A stretch of 64,000 nucleotides of DNA, taken from assembly GCA_027214345.1 (NCBI GenBank), contig JAPWHR010000001.1:620001-684000 (forward strand), written 5' to 3'. The translations under genes were made by a program, and so were the position numbers. The notes beneath the pieces are model-generated. The model did not search any database and was not told where the DNA came from. It saw nothing but the letters and a program-made list of their open reading frames with translations. Shown here one piece after another: positions 17,747-27,481 of the stretch (its first letter is position 1; every line of letters starts with the position of its first letter). Source of the DNA: Comamonadaceae bacterium G21597-S1. Lineage in GTDB: Bacteria > Pseudomonadota > Gammaproteobacteria > Burkholderiales > Burkholderiaceae_C.

Positions 17747-18351
17747 TACTGATCAACCTGCTCCCCCACCGCGAGGCGGCTCGCAAGCAGCGGCGGGACG
17801 CGTTCAACGTCAGCATCGGCATGTCCTTTCTCGTTGGCGGCCTGATCGCGGGCTTGATCTACATGTGGTTCCAGGGGCGCATCACCGATCAGCAGGGACG
17901 CAACAACATGCTGACCAGCGAGATCAAGCGGCTCGAAGGTCAGATCAAGGACATCGCCGGGCTCGAGGCCGAGATCGCCGCATTGCGCGCTCGGCAGCAG
18001 GCGGTCGAAGACCTGCAGGCCGATCGCAACGTGCCGGTCCACCTGATGACCGAGCTGGTCAAGCAGTTTCCCGATGGTGTCTACATCACCAACATGAAGC
18101 AGGATCGCCAGAGCGTGCAGTTGCAGGGTATCGCGCAATCCAACGAACGGGTTTCCGAACTGCTGCGCAATCTGGCCAACGGCACGCCCTGGTTCTCGAA
18201 GCCCGAACTGGTCGAGATCGTCGCGAGTACCGTGACCTTGGCGCCGCGCGATGTCAAGCGGGTGTCGAATTTCACGATGCGCGTGCAGTTGACCCGCGCC
18301 AGTGAAGCCCAGAAAGTGGCGCAAGCTCCGGCGGCGCCGGCCAAGCAATAA
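17743..18351 (+). CDS. pilN: Type IV pilus assembly protein PilN
   Basis: Bitopic inner-membrane protein of 202 residues. It opens with INLLPHRE at residues 4-11, the conserved PilM-binding motif, followed by a membrane helix (about 20-42), a coiled coil rich in E, I and R (about 50-90) and a ferredoxin-like periplasmic domain. It starts with GTG at 17743, inside the pilM stop; the INLLPHRE position fixes this start. It forms a dimer with PilO that links PilM to the PilQ secretin through PilP. Confidence 0.96.
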   Translation: MILINLLPHREAARKQRRDAFNVSIGMSFLVGGLIAGLIYMWFQGRITDQQGRNNMLTSEIKRLEGQIKDIAGLEAEIAALRARQQAVEDLQADRNVPVHLMTELVKQFPDGVYITNMKQDRQSVQLQGIAQSNERVSELLRNLANGTPWFSKPELVEIVASTVTLAPRDVKRVSNFTMRVQLTRASEAQKVAQAPAAPAKQ

Positions 18352-18363
18352 CGGGGCGGGCAC

Positions 18364-19026
18364 ATGGCTGGCAAACCTTCCAAGAAGATCGATTTCGTTG
18401 CGCTGCAGGATAAGCTGCTGTCGCAGTTTCGTGGCCTGGATCCCAAGGACCCGTCGTTGTGGCCGTCATTGCCACGGTATTGCACCTACGCGGCCGTGAT
18501 CGTCGCCGTGGTCGCCGGCTTGTGGTTTGCCTGGCTCAGCGACTCCGAGCTGGAGCTCGAAGCAGAGCAGGCCAAGGAGGTCAAGCTGCGCACCGACTAC
18601 CAGGCCAAGCTGGCCAAGGCGGTGAACCTCGAGGTACTCAAGAAGCAGCGCGAACAGGTGCTGCAGTATGTGACCCAGCTCGAGAAGCAGCTGCCCAGCA
18701 AGGCCGAGATGGACGCCTTGCTCTCCGACATCAACCAGGCAGGACTGGGCCGCAGTTTGCAGTTCGAACTGTTCCGCCCTGGCGCGGTGGTGGTGCGCGA
18801 CTACTACGCCGAACTGCCGATCGCCATCCGAGTCTCCGGCAAATACCACGACATGGGGGCGTTCGCATCCGATATCGCGAACCTGTCGCGTATCGTCACG
18901 CTCAACAACCTGACGGTGTCGCCCAAGCCCGACGGCAACCTGGTGATGGAAGCGACGGCCAAGACATTCCGCTACCTGGATAGCGAAGAGATCCAGGCGC
19001 AACGCAAGGCCGGAGCCAAGAAATGA
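18364..19026 (+). CDS. pilO: Type IV pilus assembly protein PilO
   Basis: Bitopic inner-membrane protein of 220 residues, partner of PilN. A membrane helix spans about 40-58, followed by a charged coiled coil (about 60-115) and a periplasmic domain with ISGKYHDMGAF-like sequence (here VSGKYHDMGAFASDIANL, near 158-175), typical of the family. The C-terminus TAKTFRYLD is conserved. It starts 12 bases after pilN and overlaps pilP by four bases. Confidence 0.96.
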   Translation: MAGKPSKKIDFVALQDKLLSQFRGLDPKDPSLWPSLPRYCTYAAVIVAVVAGLWFAWLSDSELELEAEQAKEVKLRTDYQAKLAKAVNLEVLKKQREQVLQYVTQLEKQLPSKAEMDALLSDINQAGLGRSLQFELFRPGAVVVRDYYAELPIAIRVSGKYHDMGAFASDIANLSRIVTLNNLTVSPKPDGNLVMEATAKTFRYLDSEEIQAQRKAGAKK

Positions 19027-19571
19027 CGACGAAGCGCCTACGGATCGGCCTGGTGCTGGCCCTCTCGACGGTCCTGACCGCCTGTGGCGGCGGGGATGCC
19101 GAGGAATTGCAGCAATGGATGAACGAGCAGCGCAACCTGGTGCGACCCAAGATCGTGCCGATTGCCGAGCCCAAGGTGTTCGAGCCGCAGCCCTACGAGC
19201 AACTCGCCGCCGTGGACCCGTTCAGCAAGGAGAAGCTGACCCAGGCGCTGCAGCGCGACGGCGCGCAATCGGTCGCCAACGGCGCCCTGGTGGCGCCGGA
19301 GCTGGCGCGGCGCAAGCAACCGCTGGAAGCCTTTCCGCTCGATGCGATGACCATGGTCGGCAGCATGATCCGCGACGGCAAGCCGGTCGCGCTGGTGAAA
19401 GTGAACAATCTTTTGTATCAGGTGCGCCCGGGAGATTACCTGGGTCAGAACTACGGACGCGTGATGAAAATTGACGAGACAGAGGTTGCCTTGCGAGAAA
19501 TCGTGCAAGACGCTGTGGGCGAATGGATCGAGCGCACGGCTGCGCTGCAACTTCAAGAGGGGGCGAAATGA
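19023..19571 (+). CDS. pilP: Type IV pilus assembly lipoprotein PilP
   Basis: Inner-membrane lipoprotein of 182 residues that joins the PilN/PilO complex to the PilQ secretin. A short signal ends in LTAC (Cys20) followed by GGGDAEELQQWM, the family signature. The periplasmic beta domain contains VNNLLYQVRPGDYLGQNYGRV. Start and stop both overlap the neighbouring genes by ATGA, so the pil operon is translationally coupled throughout. Confidence 0.96.
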   Translation: MTTKRLRIGLVLALSTVLTACGGGDAEELQQWMNEQRNLVRPKIVPIAEPKVFEPQPYEQLAAVDPFSKEKLTQALQRDGAQSVANGALVAPELARRKQPLEAFPLDAMTMVGSMIRDGKPVALVKVNNLLYQVRPGDYLGQNYGRVMKIDETEVALREIVQDAVGEWIERTAALQLQEGAK

Positions 19572-21673
19572 ACCATCCAACCGGACGCGCGGCCTTGTCG
19601 GGCTGGAAACGACTTTCCCTGGGACTGACGCTGGCGTTGGTGGCCATGTGTTCGTATGCGCAAACCGCCATCGAATCGGTCTCGGGCTCCGTGCAGGGCG
19701 GCTCGGAGGTGATCCGGATCGACCTGTCCAACGCATTGACTGCCGTACCCAGCGGGTTCTCGATCCAGTCGCCGGCGCGGATTGCGCTTGACTTCCCGGG
19801 CGTGACGAACGCCATGGGTCGCTCCACGGTCGACGTCAACCAGGGCAACCTGCGCTCGATCAGCGTGGTGCAGGCCGGTGACCGCACCCGTGTCGTGCTC
19901 AACCTCAAGCAAGCCACCGCCTACAAGGCGCAATTGCAAGGCAAGTCGCTGCTCGTGGTGCTCGACGCCGTCGCGACGGCGGCTCCGAGCCAGGCTCCGT
20001 CGCCGGTGTTTGCCGAGAACCGCAGTCGCGATACCTTGCCGATCAAGGATCTTGATTTCCGCCGTGGCGCCGAAGGCGCGGGTCGGGTCGTCGTCGCATT
20101 GCCGAACAACCAGGTCGGCGTCGATGTCCGCGTCCAGGGCCAGTCGGTCGTCGTCGAATTCCTCAAGTCCTCCTTGCCCGAGGGGCTGCGCCGGCGCCTG
20201 GACGTGGCCGACTTCGGTACCCCGGTGCAAACCGTCACGACCTTCCAGGCCGGTGACCGGGTGCGCATGGTCATCGAGCCGCGCGGTCAATGGGAACACA
20301 GTGCCTACCAGAGCGACGATCAGTTCGTGCTCGAGGTCAAGCCGCAGAAGGTCGATCCGACCAAGCTCACGCAAGGGCCCGGATACAACGGCCAGAAACT
20401 CTCGCTCAACTTCCAGAACATCGAGGTGCGTTCGTTGCTGCAGGTCATTGCCGACTTCACCAACTTCAACGTGATCACCTCCGACTCGGTGACCGGTGCC
20501 GTGACCCTGCGCCTGCAGGACGTGCCCTGGGATCAGGCACTCGACATCATCCTGCAGGCCAAGGGCCTGGGCATGCGCAAGACCGGCAACGTGTTGTGGA
20601 TCGCCCCGCGCGACGAGATCAGTGCCAAGGAGAAGCTGGAACTGGAATCGGCGGCGGCCCTGCAGAACCTGGAGCCGTTGCGGACCCAGTCGTTTCAGAT
20701 GAACTACACCAAGGCCGCCGAGATCGCCGCCAGCCTGACGGCGGGGGGCTCCGGGCCCAACAGCACCCGTATCCTGAGTTCCCGCGGCAGCGTGATCGCC
20801 GAGGCCCGGACCAACCAGTTGTTCGTCACCGATATCGGCAGCAAGCTCGAGCAGGTGCAGCAGTTGATCGCCAAGCTCGACATCCCGGTGCGCCAGGTGC
20901 TGATCGAGGCGCGCATCGTCGAGGCTTCCGACACGTTCGGCAAGTCGCTTGGCGTCAAGCTCGGTGGCGGCATCAATCCGCCCGGTGGCGTGCAGGTGCT
21001 GAGCCAGGGTGGCAACGCGATCAGCACGACCTTCGGATCGTCCTATGTCGAAGGTGCCGCGCAGACCACGTCAGGCAGCTTCGTCAATCTGCCGGCCATC
21101 GGCCAGAACGGCTACAACCCGGCGTCGTTCGCGGTGTCGATCTTCAACGCCGCGGCCAATCGATTCCTGAGCCTGGAGTTGTCCGCCCTGGAGGCCGACG
21201 GCAAGGGCAAGGTGGTGTCGAGCCCGCGTGTCGTGACCGCGGACCAGATCAAGGCGCTCATCGAACAAGGCACGGAACTGCCCTACCAGGTGGCCACGTC
21301 CAGCGGCGCGACTTCGATTGCCTTCCGCAAGGCCAACCTGAAACTCGAGGTGACGCCGCAGATCACGCCCGAGGGCAACATCATTCTCGACCTGGACGTC
21401 AACAAGGACACCGTGGGCCAGAGCACGGCGGCCGGCTTCGCGATCAACACCAAGCACATCAAGACACAGGTGCTGGTGGAGAACGGCGGCACGGTCGTGA
21501 TCGGCGGCATCTTCGAACTGACCGAGACCGACAGCGAGACCAAGGTCCCGGTGCTTGGTGATCTGCCGGCCGTGGGCAACCTGTTCAAGACGCGTTCGCG
21601 CACCGCCAACAAGCAGGAAATGCTGGTGTTCATCACGCCCAAGATGATCGCCGACAAGGCGGCCGTCCGCTGA
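19568..21673 (+). CDS. pilQ: Type IV pilus secretin PilQ
   Basis: Outer-membrane pore for the pilus. It is 701 residues with a signal peptide (LSLGLTLALVAMCSYAQ). Two AMIN-type domains at about 30-240 bind peptidoglycan. A secretin/TonB short N-terminal domain at about 260-330 contains LSLNFQNIEVRSLLQVIADF, an N1 domain follows, and the secretin barrel covers about 440-695, ending in GLPAVGNLF-type (here LGDLPAVGNLFKTRS) and MLVFITPKMI. A 20-bp perfect palindrome follows the stop. Confidence 0.97.
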   Translation: MNHPTGRAALSGWKRLSLGLTLALVAMCSYAQTAIESVSGSVQGGSEVIRIDLSNALTAVPSGFSIQSPARIALDFPGVTNAMGRSTVDVNQGNLRSISVVQAGDRTRVVLNLKQATAYKAQLQGKSLLVVLDAVATAAPSQAPSPVFAENRSRDTLPIKDLDFRRGAEGAGRVVVALPNNQVGVDVRVQGQSVVVEFLKSSLPEGLRRRLDVADFGTPVQTVTTFQAGDRVRMVIEPRGQWEHSAYQSDDQFVLEVKPQKVDPTKLTQGPGYNGQKLSLNFQNIEVRSLLQVIADFTNFNVITSDSVTGAVTLRLQDVPWDQALDIILQAKGLGMRKTGNVLWIAPRDEISAKEKLELESAAALQNLEPLRTQSFQMNYTKAAEIAASLTAGGSGPNSTRILSSRGSVIAEARTNQLFVTDIGSKLEQVQQLIAKLDIPVRQVLIEARIVEASDTFGKSLGVKLGGGINPPGGVQVLSQGGNAISTTFGSSYVEGAAQTTSGSFVNLPAIGQNGYNPASFAVSIFNAAANRFLSLELSALEADGKGKVVSSPRVVTADQIKALIEQGTELPYQVATSSGATSIAFRKANLKLEVTPQITPEGNIILDLDVNKDTVGQSTAAGFAINTKHIKTQVLVENGGTVVIGGIFELTETDSETKVPVLGDLPAVGNLFKTRSRTANKQEMLVFITPKMIADKAAVR

Positions 21674-21681
21674 GCGGAGCA

Positions 21682-21701
21682 GGGCCGCCGGCCGGCGGCC
21701 C
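21682..21701. terminator. 20-bp perfect palindrome between pilQ and aroK
   Basis: GGGCCGCC-GGCC-GGCGGCCC starts nine bases after the pilQ stop and ends 11 bases before aroK. It can form a strong all-GC hairpin without a T-run. It may attenuate pil transcription or protect its 3' end. Confidence 0.55.
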
Positions 21702-21712
21702 AGGGCGTCGTC

Positions 21713-22243
21713 GTGATATTCAGTCTGGTTGGCCTGCCGGGTTCCGGCAAGTCCACGGTCGGGCGCCATCTGGCGCGCCGTCTGCAGTTGCCGTTTGTCG
21801 ACTCCGATCAGGTGATCGAGGCACGGCTGGGTTATTCGATCCGGCAATATTTCGAGCAGGAAGGCGAGGCCCGTTTTCGCGACCTGGAGGCGCAGGTCAT
21901 CGACGAGCTGACGCGGGACCCGCGTCGGGGCGTGTTGTCGACCGGCGGCGGTTCGGTGCTGCGCCCCGAGAATCGCAGGCATCTGCACGATCGCGGTCGG
22001 GTCATCTACCTGAAGTCGTCGCCCGAGGAACTGTTCCGGCGTCTGCGCCACGACCGCAACCGGCCGCTGCTGCAGGTCGAGGATCCGCTGTCGCGCTTGC
22101 GCGAACTGTATGAGATCCGCGATCCGCTGTATCGCGAAACCGCGCATTTCACGATCGAGACCGGGCGCCCCTCGGTGGCCATGCTGGTCAACATGATCGT
22201 GATGCAGATCGAACTCGACGGCAGCCGCAGCTCCCCGGATTGA
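21713..22243 (+). CDS. aroK: Shikimate kinase
   Basis: Phosphorylates shikimate to shikimate 3-phosphate in the aromatic amino acid pathway. It is 176 residues and starts with GTG. The Walker A motif is [11 protein letters not shown] (residues 7-17), the substrate-binding Asp lies in FVDSD near 33, GGGSVL is near 82, and the lid arginine is in HDRNRPLL near 118. It follows pilQ and precedes aroB, the classic pilQ-aroK-aroB order. Confidence 0.96.
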   Translation: MIFSLVGLPGSGKSTVGRHLARRLQLPFVDSDQVIEARLGYSIRQYFEQEGEARFRDLEAQVIDELTRDPRRGVLSTGGGSVLRPENRRHLHDRGRVIYLKSSPEELFRRLRHDRNRPLLQVEDPLSRLRELYEIRDPLYRETAHFTIETGRPSVAMLVNMIVMQIELDGSRSSPD

Positions 22244-22259
22244 GGCGCCGGCGGGGCTT

Positions 22260-22274
22260 CCCCTAAACTAGGGG
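22260..22274 (+). promoter_or_regulatory. Hairpin and possible -10 box at the aroB start
   Basis: CCCCTA-AAC-TAGGGG forms a six-base-pair stem that ends three bases before the aroB ATG and contains the only purine-rich sequence that could act as a ribosome site. TAAACT within it (22263-22268) also resembles a -10 box. Confidence 0.35.
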
Positions 22275-22277
22275 CCT

Positions 22278-23399
22278 ATGCCCGAGCCGCAGCCCATCGT
22301 CCGTGTGTCCATCGATCTGGACCAGCGCAGTTACCCGATCCTGATCGGCCAGGGCCTGCTCGGCGACAGCCGCACCTATGCCGGCCTGCCGCCCGCGGAG
22401 TCTGCGCTGATCGTCACCAACACGACGGTTGCGCCCTTGTACGGCGAACGCCTGCGCGAGGCGCTGGCGCCGCACTACCGCAAGATCCACGAACTGGTGC
22501 TGCCCGATGGCGAAGCGCACAAGAACTGGCAGACGCTGAACCTGATCTTCGATGCCTTGCTGGGGCATCGGTGCGATCGCAAGACGGTGCTGTTTGCGCT
22601 CGGTGGAGGCGTCGTCGGTGACATGACCGGTTTTGCCGCCGCCTCCTACATGCGCGGTGTTCCGTTCGTCCAGGTGCCCACGACCCTGCTGGCCCAGGTG
22701 GATTCGTCGGTCGGTGGCAAGACGGCCATCAACCACCCGCTGGGCAAGAACATGATCGGCGCGTTCTACCAGCCGCGGCTGGTGGTGTGCGACGCCGAGA
22801 CCTTCACGACGCTGCCGCCACGCGAGTTCAGCGCCGGTCTGGCCGAAGTGATCAAGTACGGTCCGATTGCCGACATGGCCCTGCTGGACTGGATCGATGC
22901 GAACCTGCCGGCCTTGATGGCGCGCGAGCCCGCGGCGCTGGCACATGCGGTGCGGCGCAGCTGCGAGATCAAGTCCGAGGTCGTCGGCCAGGACGAGCGC
23001 GAAAGCGGCCTGCGCGCGATTCTCAATTTCGGCCATACCTTCGGTCACGCGATTGAGAACGGCATGGGTTACGGGAAGTGGCTGCATGGCGAGGCCGTCG
23101 GCTGCGGCATGGTCATGGCGGCGCAGTTGTCCCTGCGCCTGGGACTGGTCGACGCCGCATTCGTGCAGCGGCTCACGGCCTTGATCGAACGGGCGGGGCT
23201 GCCGGTGGTCGCGCCGCAGCTGCCCGATTCCGTGGCGGGCGGGTCCAACGCGGACCGGTATCTTGCGCTGATGCGGGTTGACAAGAAGGCGCAGGCCGGC
23301 GCGATCCAGTTCGTGGTCATCGACCGACCCGGCCGCGCGGCGGTTCGCTCCGCGCCCGACGACATGGTGCGCCAGGTGGTAGACGCCTGCTGCGGCTGA
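22278..23399 (+). CDS. aroB: 3-dehydroquinate synthase
   Basis: Zn- and NAD-dependent enzyme that closes DAHP into 3-dehydroquinate, the second step of the shikimate pathway. It is 373 residues. NAD-binding [13 protein letters not shown] is near 110, [20 protein letters not shown] near 133-152 carries the catalytic lysine, and the zinc ligands include Glu in GLAEVIKYG and His in [11 protein letters not shown]. Full length. It follows aroK by 34 bases and precedes dgt by two. Confidence 0.97.
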   Translation: MPEPQPIVRVSIDLDQRSYPILIGQGLLGDSRTYAGLPPAESALIVTNTTVAPLYGERLREALAPHYRKIHELVLPDGEAHKNWQTLNLIFDALLGHRCDRKTVLFALGGGVVGDMTGFAAASYMRGVPFVQVPTTLLAQVDSSVGGKTAINHPLGKNMIGAFYQPRLVVCDAETFTTLPPREFSAGLAEVIKYGPIADMALLDWIDANLPALMAREPAALAHAVRRSCEIKSEVVGQDERESGLRAILNFGHTFGHAIENGMGYGKWLHGEAVGCGMVMAAQLSLRLGLVDAAFVQRLTALIERAGLPVVAPQLPDSVAGGSNADRYLALMRVDKKAQAGAIQFVVIDRPGRAAVRSAPDDMVRQVVDACCG

Positions 23400-23401
23400 C
23401 G

Positions 23402-24595
23402 ATGGCGCTGGCGGTGTATGCCTGCGACCCGGCCCGTTCGCGTGGCCGGCGCCATGCCGAGCCGCCGGCGCCGACCCGCTCGGATTTTCAGCGCGACCGC
23501 GATCGCGTCATCCATTGCTCGGCGTTCCGGCGCCTGGTCTACAAGACCCAGGTGTTCCTCAATCACGAGGGTGACCTGTTCCGCACCCGGCTCACCCATT
23601 CGCTGGAGGTCGCGCAACTGGGCCGCTCGATCGCACGTTCGCTGGGCCTGCATGAAGACCTGGTCGAGGCGATCGCGTTGTCGCACGACCTGGGGCATAC
23701 CCCGTTCGGCCACGCCGGACAGGATGCGCTGAACGATTGCATGGCCGACTACGGCGGCTTCGAACACAACCTGCAGAGCCTGCGCATCGTTGACCGGCTC
23801 GAGGAGCGGTACCCGGATTTCGACGGGCTCAACCTGACCTTCGAGACACGCGAAGGCATTCTCAAGCATTGCGCCAACCGCAATGCGTTGCTGATCGAGG
23901 CCGAGGAGCCGGCGTACGCCGATGGCGGCGGCGGCGTCGGCCGCCGCTTTCTCGATCGCAGCCAACCGAGCCTGGAGGCGCAGCTGTGCAACCTGGCCGA
24001 CGAGATTGCCTACAACGCACACGACATCGACGATGGCGTGCGTTCGGGCTTGATCACGATCGAGCAGCTCGAATCGGTACCATTGTTCCAGCAGTATCTG
24101 GCGCAGACACGCACGCGCCATCCCCATCTGTGCGACGCGGCCCAGGACCGGCGGCTGCTGTACGAGACCATCCGCCAGATGCTCAGCGCCCAGGTCTACG
24201 ACGTGATCGATGCCACCACGGCCCAACTGCAGGTGGTGGCGCCCGGCGACGTGCGCGAGGTGCGCGCCGCCCCGCCGCTGGTGCAGTTCTCGGATCCGAT
24301 GCGCCGTGCGTCGACCGAACTCAAGCAGTTCTTGTTGCGCAACCTGTACCGGCATGCCCAGGTGATGGCCACCACCAACCAGGCGCGGCGCATCGTGCGC
24401 GAGTTGTTCGCGGCCTACATGGAAGCTCCGCAATCCATGCAACCGGGTTTTGTCGCGCGCAGCGAAGCCGCGCGAGACGACCTGGACGAACTTCAGTCGC
24501 GTGCCCGTGTCGTGGCCGATTTCATTGCCGGCATGACGGACCGGTTCGCCGTCCGTGAACACGAGCGCATCACCGGAGTGCGGCTGCTGGCCTGA
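23402..24595 (+). CDS. dgt: Deoxyguanosinetriphosphate triphosphohydrolase-like HD protein
   Basis: HD-domain dNTP triphosphohydrolase that controls nucleotide pools. It is 397 residues. RTRLTHSLEVAQLGR near 60-75 and the HD dyad in LSHDLGHTPFGHAGQD near 100 supply the metal-binding histidines and aspartates; NLADEIAYNAHDIDD near 200 gives the distal Asp. It belongs to the shorter Dgt-like group, not the long enterobacterial enzyme. It starts two bases after aroB. Confidence 0.93.
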   Translation: MALAVYACDPARSRGRRHAEPPAPTRSDFQRDRDRVIHCSAFRRLVYKTQVFLNHEGDLFRTRLTHSLEVAQLGRSIARSLGLHEDLVEAIALSHDLGHTPFGHAGQDALNDCMADYGGFEHNLQSLRIVDRLEERYPDFDGLNLTFETREGILKHCANRNALLIEAEEPAYADGGGGVGRRFLDRSQPSLEAQLCNLADEIAYNAHDIDDGVRSGLITIEQLESVPLFQQYLAQTRTRHPHLCDAAQDRRLLYETIRQMLSAQVYDVIDATTAQLQVVAPGDVREVRAAPPLVQFSDPMRRASTELKQFLLRNLYRHAQVMATTNQARRIVRELFAAYMEAPQSMQPGFVARSEAARDDLDELQSRARVVADFIAGMTDRFAVREHERITGVRLLA

Positions 24596-24600
24596 TTCCC

Positions 24601-25842
24601 ATGATCGTGCGTGTGTGGCAACGCCATCCCGAGGTGGTCGTCGTATTGGCCGGTGTGTCGGCGGCGCTGCACGTGGGCAAGTTGTCGCCGGCGATACCGG
24701 TGCTGCGCGACGCCCTGGGGGTGAGTCTGTTGCAGGCGGGGTTCCTGCTGTCGCTGGTGCAGTTCGCCGGCATGTTGTTCGGCCTGGTGGCGGGCCTGCT
24801 CGCCGACAGCATGGGGCTCAAGCGCAGCATGCTCGTCGGCCTGAGCGTGCTGTCGATCGCGGGGGCGATGGGTGCGCTGGCCGAGCAGCCGAGTCATCTG
24901 CTGGCGCTGCGGGCCTGCGAGGGTTTCGGTTTCCTGCTGACCGTCATGCCCGGCCCCGCGCTGATCCGCCGGCTGACGCCGGCCGCGCACATGCAGTCGG
25001 CTCTGGGCATGTGGGGCGCCTACATGCCGCTGGGCACCGCACTTGCGCTCGCCAGTGGCCCCATGGTCATCGGGCTGGCCGACTGGCGCGGCTGGTGGCT
25101 GCTGATGGCGGGCTTGACGCTGGTCATGGTGGTCTGGGTTGCGATGGCGATCGGCCCCGACGTGCCGGCCGCGCCGGTGGCACCCAAGGCCCGGCGCAAG
25201 GCCCGGACCGTGCAGGTGACCTGGACGCTGCGGGTCCGGCGCACGCTGAGCGCACGCGGACCCTGGTTGGTTGCGCTGTGTTTCGCGCTGTATTCCGGCC
25301 AGTGGCTGGCCGTGATCGGCTTCCTGCCCTCGGTCGTCGCGCAGTCCGGTCGATTCGGCTCGGCGGCGGCTACCTTGCTGGCACTCGCCGCCCTGGTCAA
25401 TGTCGTCGGCAACGTGGCTTCGGGTCGCCTGCTGCAGCGAGGCGTCGCCGCCCGGCACCTGCTGGGCGCGGGTTTCACGGCAATGGCCCTCGGCGCGGTG
25501 ATCGCGTTTGCAGATATCGGCTGGAGCGGCTCGCCGCAGCTGACTGCCATGCTGCGATATGGCGGCGTGCTGCTGTTTTCAATGGTCGGCGGCCTGATCC
25601 CCGGCACCCTGTTCTCGCTGGCGGTGCGCCTGGCGCCGGACGAGGCCAGTGTCTCCACCACGGTGGGCTGGATGCAGCAGCTCTCGGCGCTGGGGCAGTT
25701 CCTGGGCCCGCCGATGGTGGCCTGGGTCGCCGCCGCCGCGGGCGGCTGGCACTGGACTTGGGTCGCCACCGGCAGTTGTTGCCTGCTCGGACTGGTGGTC
25801 GCACAGCGCATTCACCGGCAGTTGATGCATGCGCGCACCTGA
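24601..25842 (+). CDS. MFS transporter (CynX/NimT-like)
   Basis: Major facilitator superfamily permease of 413 residues with 12 predicted membrane segments and a cationic central loop (about 195-215, KARRKARTVQ). The first loop holds GLVAGLLADSMGLKRS, a motif A variant (GxLaDrxGrkr) near 60-75. Its substrate cannot be read from the sequence. It starts five bases after dgt and its end overlaps the next gene by 14 bases, so it is in a transcription unit with it. Confidence 0.88.
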   Translation: MIVRVWQRHPEVVVVLAGVSAALHVGKLSPAIPVLRDALGVSLLQAGFLLSLVQFAGMLFGLVAGLLADSMGLKRSMLVGLSVLSIAGAMGALAEQPSHLLALRACEGFGFLLTVMPGPALIRRLTPAAHMQSALGMWGAYMPLGTALALASGPMVIGLADWRGWWLLMAGLTLVMVVWVAMAIGPDVPAAPVAPKARRKARTVQVTWTLRVRRTLSARGPWLVALCFALYSGQWLAVIGFLPSVVAQSGRFGSAAATLLALAALVNVVGNVASGRLLQRGVAARHLLGAGFTAMALGAVIAFADIGWSGSPQLTAMLRYGGVLLFSMVGGLIPGTLFSLAVRLAPDEASVSTTVGWMQQLSALGQFLGPPMVAWVAAAAGGWHWTWVATGSCCLLGLVVAQRIHRQLMHART

Positions 25843-26455
25843 ACCCGACGACTATGTGGCGTGCGTACTGCGCGACATGCAGCATTGGCTGGAGGCGGCC
25901 GTGATCGGCTTGCAGTTGTGCCCGTTTGCCAAGGCCGTTCATGTGCGCGGCCAGATCCACCACGTGGTCAGCCGCGCCACCGATCCGCAGCAGCTGCTGC
26001 AGTTGCTGGAGCACGAGATGCGTGCACTCGCGGGCATGGATGCGCAGTTGCGCGACACGACCTTGCTGATGCTTCCCGACGCCTTGCCCCGCTTTCTCGA
26101 CTTCAACGATTTCCTGGGCCGGGCCGAGGATCTGCTCGAGGCGCTCGAACTCGATGGCGTGTTGCAGATCGCCAGCTTCCATCCGCAATTCCAGTTCGCC
26201 GGAACCTCGGCGGACGACATCACCAATGCGACGAACCGTGCCCCCTACCCGACGCTGCACCTGTTGCGCGAGGCCAGCGTGGACAAGGCGGTGGCGGCAT
26301 TCCCGCAGGCGGACACCATCTTCGAGGCAAACATGGAAACCTTGCAGCGGCTCGGCCAGGCCGGCTGGGATGCACTGGGCGTGCGGCGTTCGGTTCCACC
26401 GCCGCCGGCCGCAGGACCGTCGGCCACGCGCCGGCGTGGCAGGATAGGGCGATGA
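25829..26455 (+). CDS. DUF1415 family protein
   Basis: A 208-residue cytosolic protein of a family of unknown function common in proteobacteria. Recognisable features are IGLQLCPFAKAV (about 25-36), with a Cys-Pro pair, the FNDFLGRAEDLLEALELDGVLQIASFHPQFQF block near 90-120, and NRAPYPTLHLLREAS near 137. The proline-rich, arginine-rich tail is variable. It starts inside the transporter gene and its stop overlaps the methyltransferase start (ATGA). No function is assigned. Confidence 0.88.
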   Translation: MRAPEPDDYVACVLRDMQHWLEAAVIGLQLCPFAKAVHVRGQIHHVVSRATDPQQLLQLLEHEMRALAGMDAQLRDTTLLMLPDALPRFLDFNDFLGRAEDLLEALELDGVLQIASFHPQFQFAGTSADDITNATNRAPYPTLHLLREASVDKAVAAFPQADTIFEANMETLQRLGQAGWDALGVRRSVPPPPAAGPSATRRRGRIGR

Positions 26456-27444
26456 CAAAAAAACTAGACAAGGACGCTGGCTCCGTGAAACCCGGCACGG
26501 GAGGCCGCGGGGCAGACGCGCTGGCGGACGCATTGCGGCCGGGGCAATCGGTGGCATTGCTGCAGGAGCTGCATATCCTGACCCGCGAGGGCAAGCTGAA
26601 CCAGGACTCGCGGCGCAAGCTCAAGCAGGTCTACCACCTGTACCAGTTCATCGAAAAGCTGCTGCTCGAGCTCGGCGCCGAGGCCGCGGTTCCGGCGCGC
26701 CCGGCCGCCGGCTGCGCCGGGCCCGGGCTTGCCGTGGCCGATCATGGTGCCGGCAAGTCCTATCTGGGATTCATCCTGTACGACCTGTTCTTCCGCCAGC
26801 GCTTGGACGGCTGGATCTATGGCATCGAGACCCGGACCGAACTGGTCGAGAAGTCGCGCCAGCTGGCGCGGCAGCTGGGTTTTGCACGCATGTCCTTTCT
26901 GAACCTGAGCGTGGCCGAGTCGGCCGTCGCGACAGAGCTGCCGCGGCAGGTCGACCTGGTGACGGCGCTGCATGCCTGCGACACGGCAACCGACGATGCG
27001 ATCGCATTCGGCCTGGCCAAGTCGGCCCGTGCCATGGTGCTGGTCCCGTGTTGTCAGGCCGAACTGGCGCGCATGCTCAATGCGGGCAAGGCGCTGAGCC
27101 TGCGGCGAACGCCATTGGCGGAGTTGTGGCGGCACCCCTTGCACACCCGCGAAGTGGGCAGCCAACTGAGCAATGTGCTGCGCTGCCTGTATCTCGAGGC
27201 CTGGGGCTACCAGGTCACGGTGACGGAACTGGTGGGTTGGGAGCACAGCATGAAGAACGAATTGATCATTGCCCGCCATACCGGCCGGATGCGACGCAGC
27301 GCAGCCACGCGGATGCGGGAGCTGCTGGCGCAGTTCGGCCTCGAATCGCTGCTGCAGGGCCGATATCGATTGCCAGCGCAGGAACCGTCGCAAATGGTTA
27401 CCAGCGCCGGTGCAACGGGGAGCACAATCCCGGTGGACGAGTGA
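26452..27444 (+). CDS. SAM-dependent methyltransferase (Methyltransf_32-like)
   Basis: Class I Rossmann methyltransferase of 330 residues. Motif I is VADHGAGKSYLGFILYDLF near 98-116, an acidic residue closes beta-2 in GIETRTELVEKS near 123, and motif IV is in DLVTALHACDTATDDAI near 165. VPCCQAEL near 200 is typical of this family. A helical N-terminal domain (KLNQDSRRKLKQVYHL) could bind RNA. The target is unknown. ATG 26452 was chosen because it overlaps the preceding stop and gives the family length. Confidence 0.85.
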   Translation: MTKKLDKDAGSVKPGTGGRGADALADALRPGQSVALLQELHILTREGKLNQDSRRKLKQVYHLYQFIEKLLLELGAEAAVPARPAAGCAGPGLAVADHGAGKSYLGFILYDLFFRQRLDGWIYGIETRTELVEKSRQLARQLGFARMSFLNLSVAESAVATELPRQVDLVTALHACDTATDDAIAFGLAKSARAMVLVPCCQAELARMLNAGKALSLRRTPLAELWRHPLHTREVGSQLSNVLRCLYLEAWGYQVTVTELVGWEHSMKNELIIARHTGRMRRSAATRMRELLAQFGLESLLQGRYRLPAQEPSQMVTSAGATGSTIPVDE

Positions 27445-27481
27445 ATGTGAACACGTTGTCTGCAGGAACAAGGGGATCGAA

